Origin: Hyphodiscus hymeniophilus
Lineage: Eukaryota; Ascomycota; Leotiomycetes; Helotiales; Hyphodiscaceae
NCBI GenBank assembly: GCA_016508695.1
Contig: VNKQ01000005.1
Location: 1,736,001-1,800,000 of the forward strand
DNA length: 64,000 nucleotides
Direction of reading: 5' to 3'
The notes below the pieces were generated by a model that worked only from the letters and a program-made list of their open reading frames with translations, made no database searches and was not told the DNA's origin. How positions within the stretch are numbered: position 1 is the stretch's first letter; each line of letters opens with the position of its first letter. Positions 62,046 through 64,000 of this stretch are shown piece after piece. A program made the position numbers and the translations under genes.

Positions 62046-63536
62046 TCAAGCAGAAACGCCAAATGCTTGCCACTCATTATCGTCAACATCGTCTTCATCA
62101 TCCTCATCAATAACCAGGCCTGGCCGGATCTCCTTTGCGTTACCCTTGCCTCTTCTGTCACGAATGAATAAAGAATCCGGATCGCTATCAGTTCCATCAT
62201 GATGCGTGTTACTTCGGAGTCGCTTGTTCATCTTCTTCAGCTTGGCCTCATAATCCGAAATCGCACCTGCGCCAATATTCTCCTCCGGTTCCCAGGTATT
62301 GTCCCACTCGCCAACCCATTGAATCAGGTACCATGTATCCGGCGTTCCATCTTCCTTATGTCGGATCTCATGGTCCAGAATCTTGCGGACTTCATACTCT
62401 TCATCGACTTGATCCTGTGATTCGGGCTCGTTCATTTCTTCCTCGGCGTCGATTTGAGCGAGCCCACGAGATGGAGGAGGAAGGCGGGCATGCGCACCTT
62501 CGAAGGTACCAGATTGTGGCATGTTCTTATTGATAGAGTACTTGACAATTTTCTGGGATCCCTTGCCGTTCGTGCGTTCAAGTTCTTCGAGATCTTTAAG
62601 AGCTTGTCTGCTGGACATAGCAGCCACAGCAGCTTTGCCCTGTGACGTCGAAGAGGGTATCTTGTGGGGGCGTTTTGATGGGAGGATAGAGGGGGAGGTG
62701 CCTCGGGTTTCTGCTCCTCCGGTATTGACAGACTTCGAGGTTGACCTTGATCGCGTGGTTTGTTTGGAGTGAGTCGGGGGTGAACTGCTTCTGGATGACT
62801 GAATGTTTGATTGGCGGAGTCTGCCGGCGTTCAATTGATACTCTAGAGCCAGTTCCATATCCTCTTCGTCGGTGGTAAGATCAAGAATAATCCGATTCGC
62901 GATTTCACCAGGAGCAGACAAAGATGGCTGTTGTTGAGAGTGTTGAGACTGCTTTGGCGATGTGAAAGTGAGCTCCTTGTCCTCCACTGGTTGATTCCTA
63001 CTTCCTGGACCACGAGGGCGTCCAGGAGACTTTTTTGTTTCCATTCCAAAAGCATCTGTCTTCTTGACCTTTGCGGCAGGTTTTCCAAAAGTTGCTCGCC
63101 TTCTCTTGCGAGAATTAGTTTCGGTGCGAAGATTGAGGAGCGCCTTCATTTCTGCTTTCTTCTTCTGTCTCTTCTCCTTTGCCTCAAGCAAGGGCAGCTT
63201 GGACTCTTCTTCCTCCAGTACCTCCGCATCATACTTCGTTTTATGGTAGTCGTCTAATTCTCGTGCTGAAACCCATTCTAGTATCTTTGGGAACCGAACA
63301 GCTACCCGGAAATTGGGGTCGTTATGGTGTTCAACAAGATAGCGCAGTCCCGAAAAAACCTCGACTTCACCAACGATGCGACCATCTTTGCCATCAGGAG
63401 GCATCATTAAGACCGGGGCCAGAGGAGGTCCAGAACCTGGGATGTAGCGGGGTCGTTCAACGACTACGAAATCGAACTCGACGTGGGTTGTCGGGGGCGG
63501 TTGACCCGGTGGGACTAAAATGAACCTTAGACTCAT
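62046..63536 (-). CDS. Chromodomain protein
   Basis: Intronless, 496 residues. A chromo domain lies at about 380-432: EYEVRKILDHEIRHK...TWYLIQWVGEWDNTWEPEENI, with the aromatic cage Tyr, Trp and Trp in place. Before it are a charged coiled region near 115-145 and an AT-hook-like GRPRGPG in a basic segment near 170-185, followed by Ser/Thr/Pro-rich linkers. The C-terminus is acidic. Chromo domains read methylated histone lysine (typically H3K9 or H3K27) in the nucleus; which mark cannot be told here. No chromoshadow domain follows, so it is not a classic HP1. The N-terminal 100 residues (FDFVVVERPRYIPGSG) have no recognised domain. Confidence 0.85.
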   Translation of the reverse strand: MSLRFILVPPGQPPPTTHVEFDFVVVERPRYIPGSGPPLAPVLMMPPDGKDGRIVGEVEVFSGLRYLVEHHNDPNFRVAVRFPKILEWVSARELDDYHKTKYDAEVLEEEESKLPLLEAKEKRQKKKAEMKALLNLRTETNSRKRRRATFGKPAAKVKKTDAFGMETKKSPGRPRGPGSRNQPVEDKELTFTSPKQSQHSQQQPSLSAPGEIANRIILDLTTDEEDMELALEYQLNAGRLRQSNIQSSRSSSPPTHSKQTTRSRSTSKSVNTGGAETRGTSPSILPSKRPHKIPSSTSQGKAAVAAMSSRQALKDLEELERTNGKGSQKIVKYSINKNMPQSGTFEGAHARLPPPSRGLAQIDAEEEMNEPESQDQVDEEYEVRKILDHEIRHKEDGTPDTWYLIQWVGEWDNTWEPEENIGAGAISDYEAKLKKMNKRLRSNTHHDGTDSDPDSLFIRDRRGKGNAKEIRPGLVIDEDDEDDVDDNEWQAFGVSA

Positions 63537-64000
63537 GGCTGCCTCGAGATTGGAAGTCGAGGTGGTGACGTGGAGGGTGAGAAAGTCTCATTGTGAAGGT
63601 GAAGTTGTACAGTGCGCGAACTTACCTGTCGATTTCAGTTTGATGCGACTGAATTTAGTACGGCGGGCCGATCCGAGCTGAGTTGAAGGTCACGTGTGAC
63701 TCAGTCGTACCTATTACCCTACGATGCCCTTCAAAGGCGTAGAAGGCAGACTGAAGTTGGAGAAGTTGGGGAGCTGAAGAGGTTGAAGAATAAGTGGTGA
63801 CTCAAAAGAAGAAGAGCAATATGCGGTAGATGGACCGCGCTTGCTTTTCAAATGTAGGATGTGGAAAGGAAGTATCATGAGAACCAGGAAAGTGATAAAT
63901 GACTAATGCGAAGAAGCTGTTCAATGGGAGAGCGGAAAAGAAGAATGAGGAACGCCTCAGATTTACAGTTTTAGTATGATTTCCTGGTGCAAGAGATTAA
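63537..64000. other. Upstream region of the chromodomain gene
   Basis: 464 bp. It contains tcacgtgtgactcag near 63690 and no coding frame. The window ends here. Confidence 0.5.

Overview
The window is nuclear DNA of a filamentous ascomycete (Pezizomycotina). Genes are mostly monocistronic, split by short GT-AG introns of about 45-120 bp, and separated by 0.3-2 kb of non-coding DNA. Several encoded families are typical of filamentous fungi: HET-domain and STAND-N-like proteins, 2EXR, DUF3425 bZIP, Zn2Cys6 regulators, a CFEM-like Cys8 ectodomain and DHA1/ACS-type MFS transporters. A leotiomycete-like source is my impression only. I see no bacterial-style operons, CRISPR arrays, rRNA or convincing tRNAs.

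Layout. 0-10 kb: a 5'-truncated OTT_1508-like deaminase, a small Ser/Thr/Glu-rich protein, a membrane-tailed gamma-glutamylcyclotransferase-like protein, a short-chain dehydrogenase and an M20D amidohydrolase. 10-21 kb: mismatch-repair MSH3, a six-exon CxxC/HxxxH zinc-finger-like protein, the Rab geranylgeranyltransferase beta subunit and a polyamine-oxidase-like flavoenzyme. 21-33 kb: a DHA1-like MFS transporter, a flavin monooxygenase fused to a DUF6314-like domain, a probable GPI-anchored secreted protein behind a repeated leader, a small protein with internal repeats, a 2EXR protein and an ACS-family permease. 34-40 kb: a STAND-N-like protein and a HET-domain protein, convergent, a candidate allorecognition neighbourhood. 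The HET gene's upstream region carries an array of short repeats. 41-49 kb: a CFEM-like single-pass membrane protein, a 76-residue membrane protein with a TATA box, and a 1,501-residue protein with an RNA-binding-like region. 49-56 kb: a divergent pair (secreted agmatinase/arginase-family enzyme and a Zn2Cys6 factor), a DUF3425 bZIP factor and a second SDR. 57-64 kb: a ten-exon ACS permease, an RNase III-domain gene with an apparent one-base frameshift, and a chromodomain protein.

The housekeeping genes (MSH3, RabGGTase beta, the chromodomain gene) are intact and suggest a normal chromosomal arm. The most coherent functional group is the agmatinase/Zn2Cys6 pair. The least explained DNA is a dispersed 15-base word, TGCGACGTGCAACAA. 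It recurs upstream of the HET gene together with CCAATCAG at near-constant spacing, and it also lies in inverted orientation at the ends of a 0.2-kb segment near 56.5 kb.

Splice structures were inferred by hand from GT/AG sites, reading-frame continuity and remembered family conservation. No alignment or RNA evidence was available.
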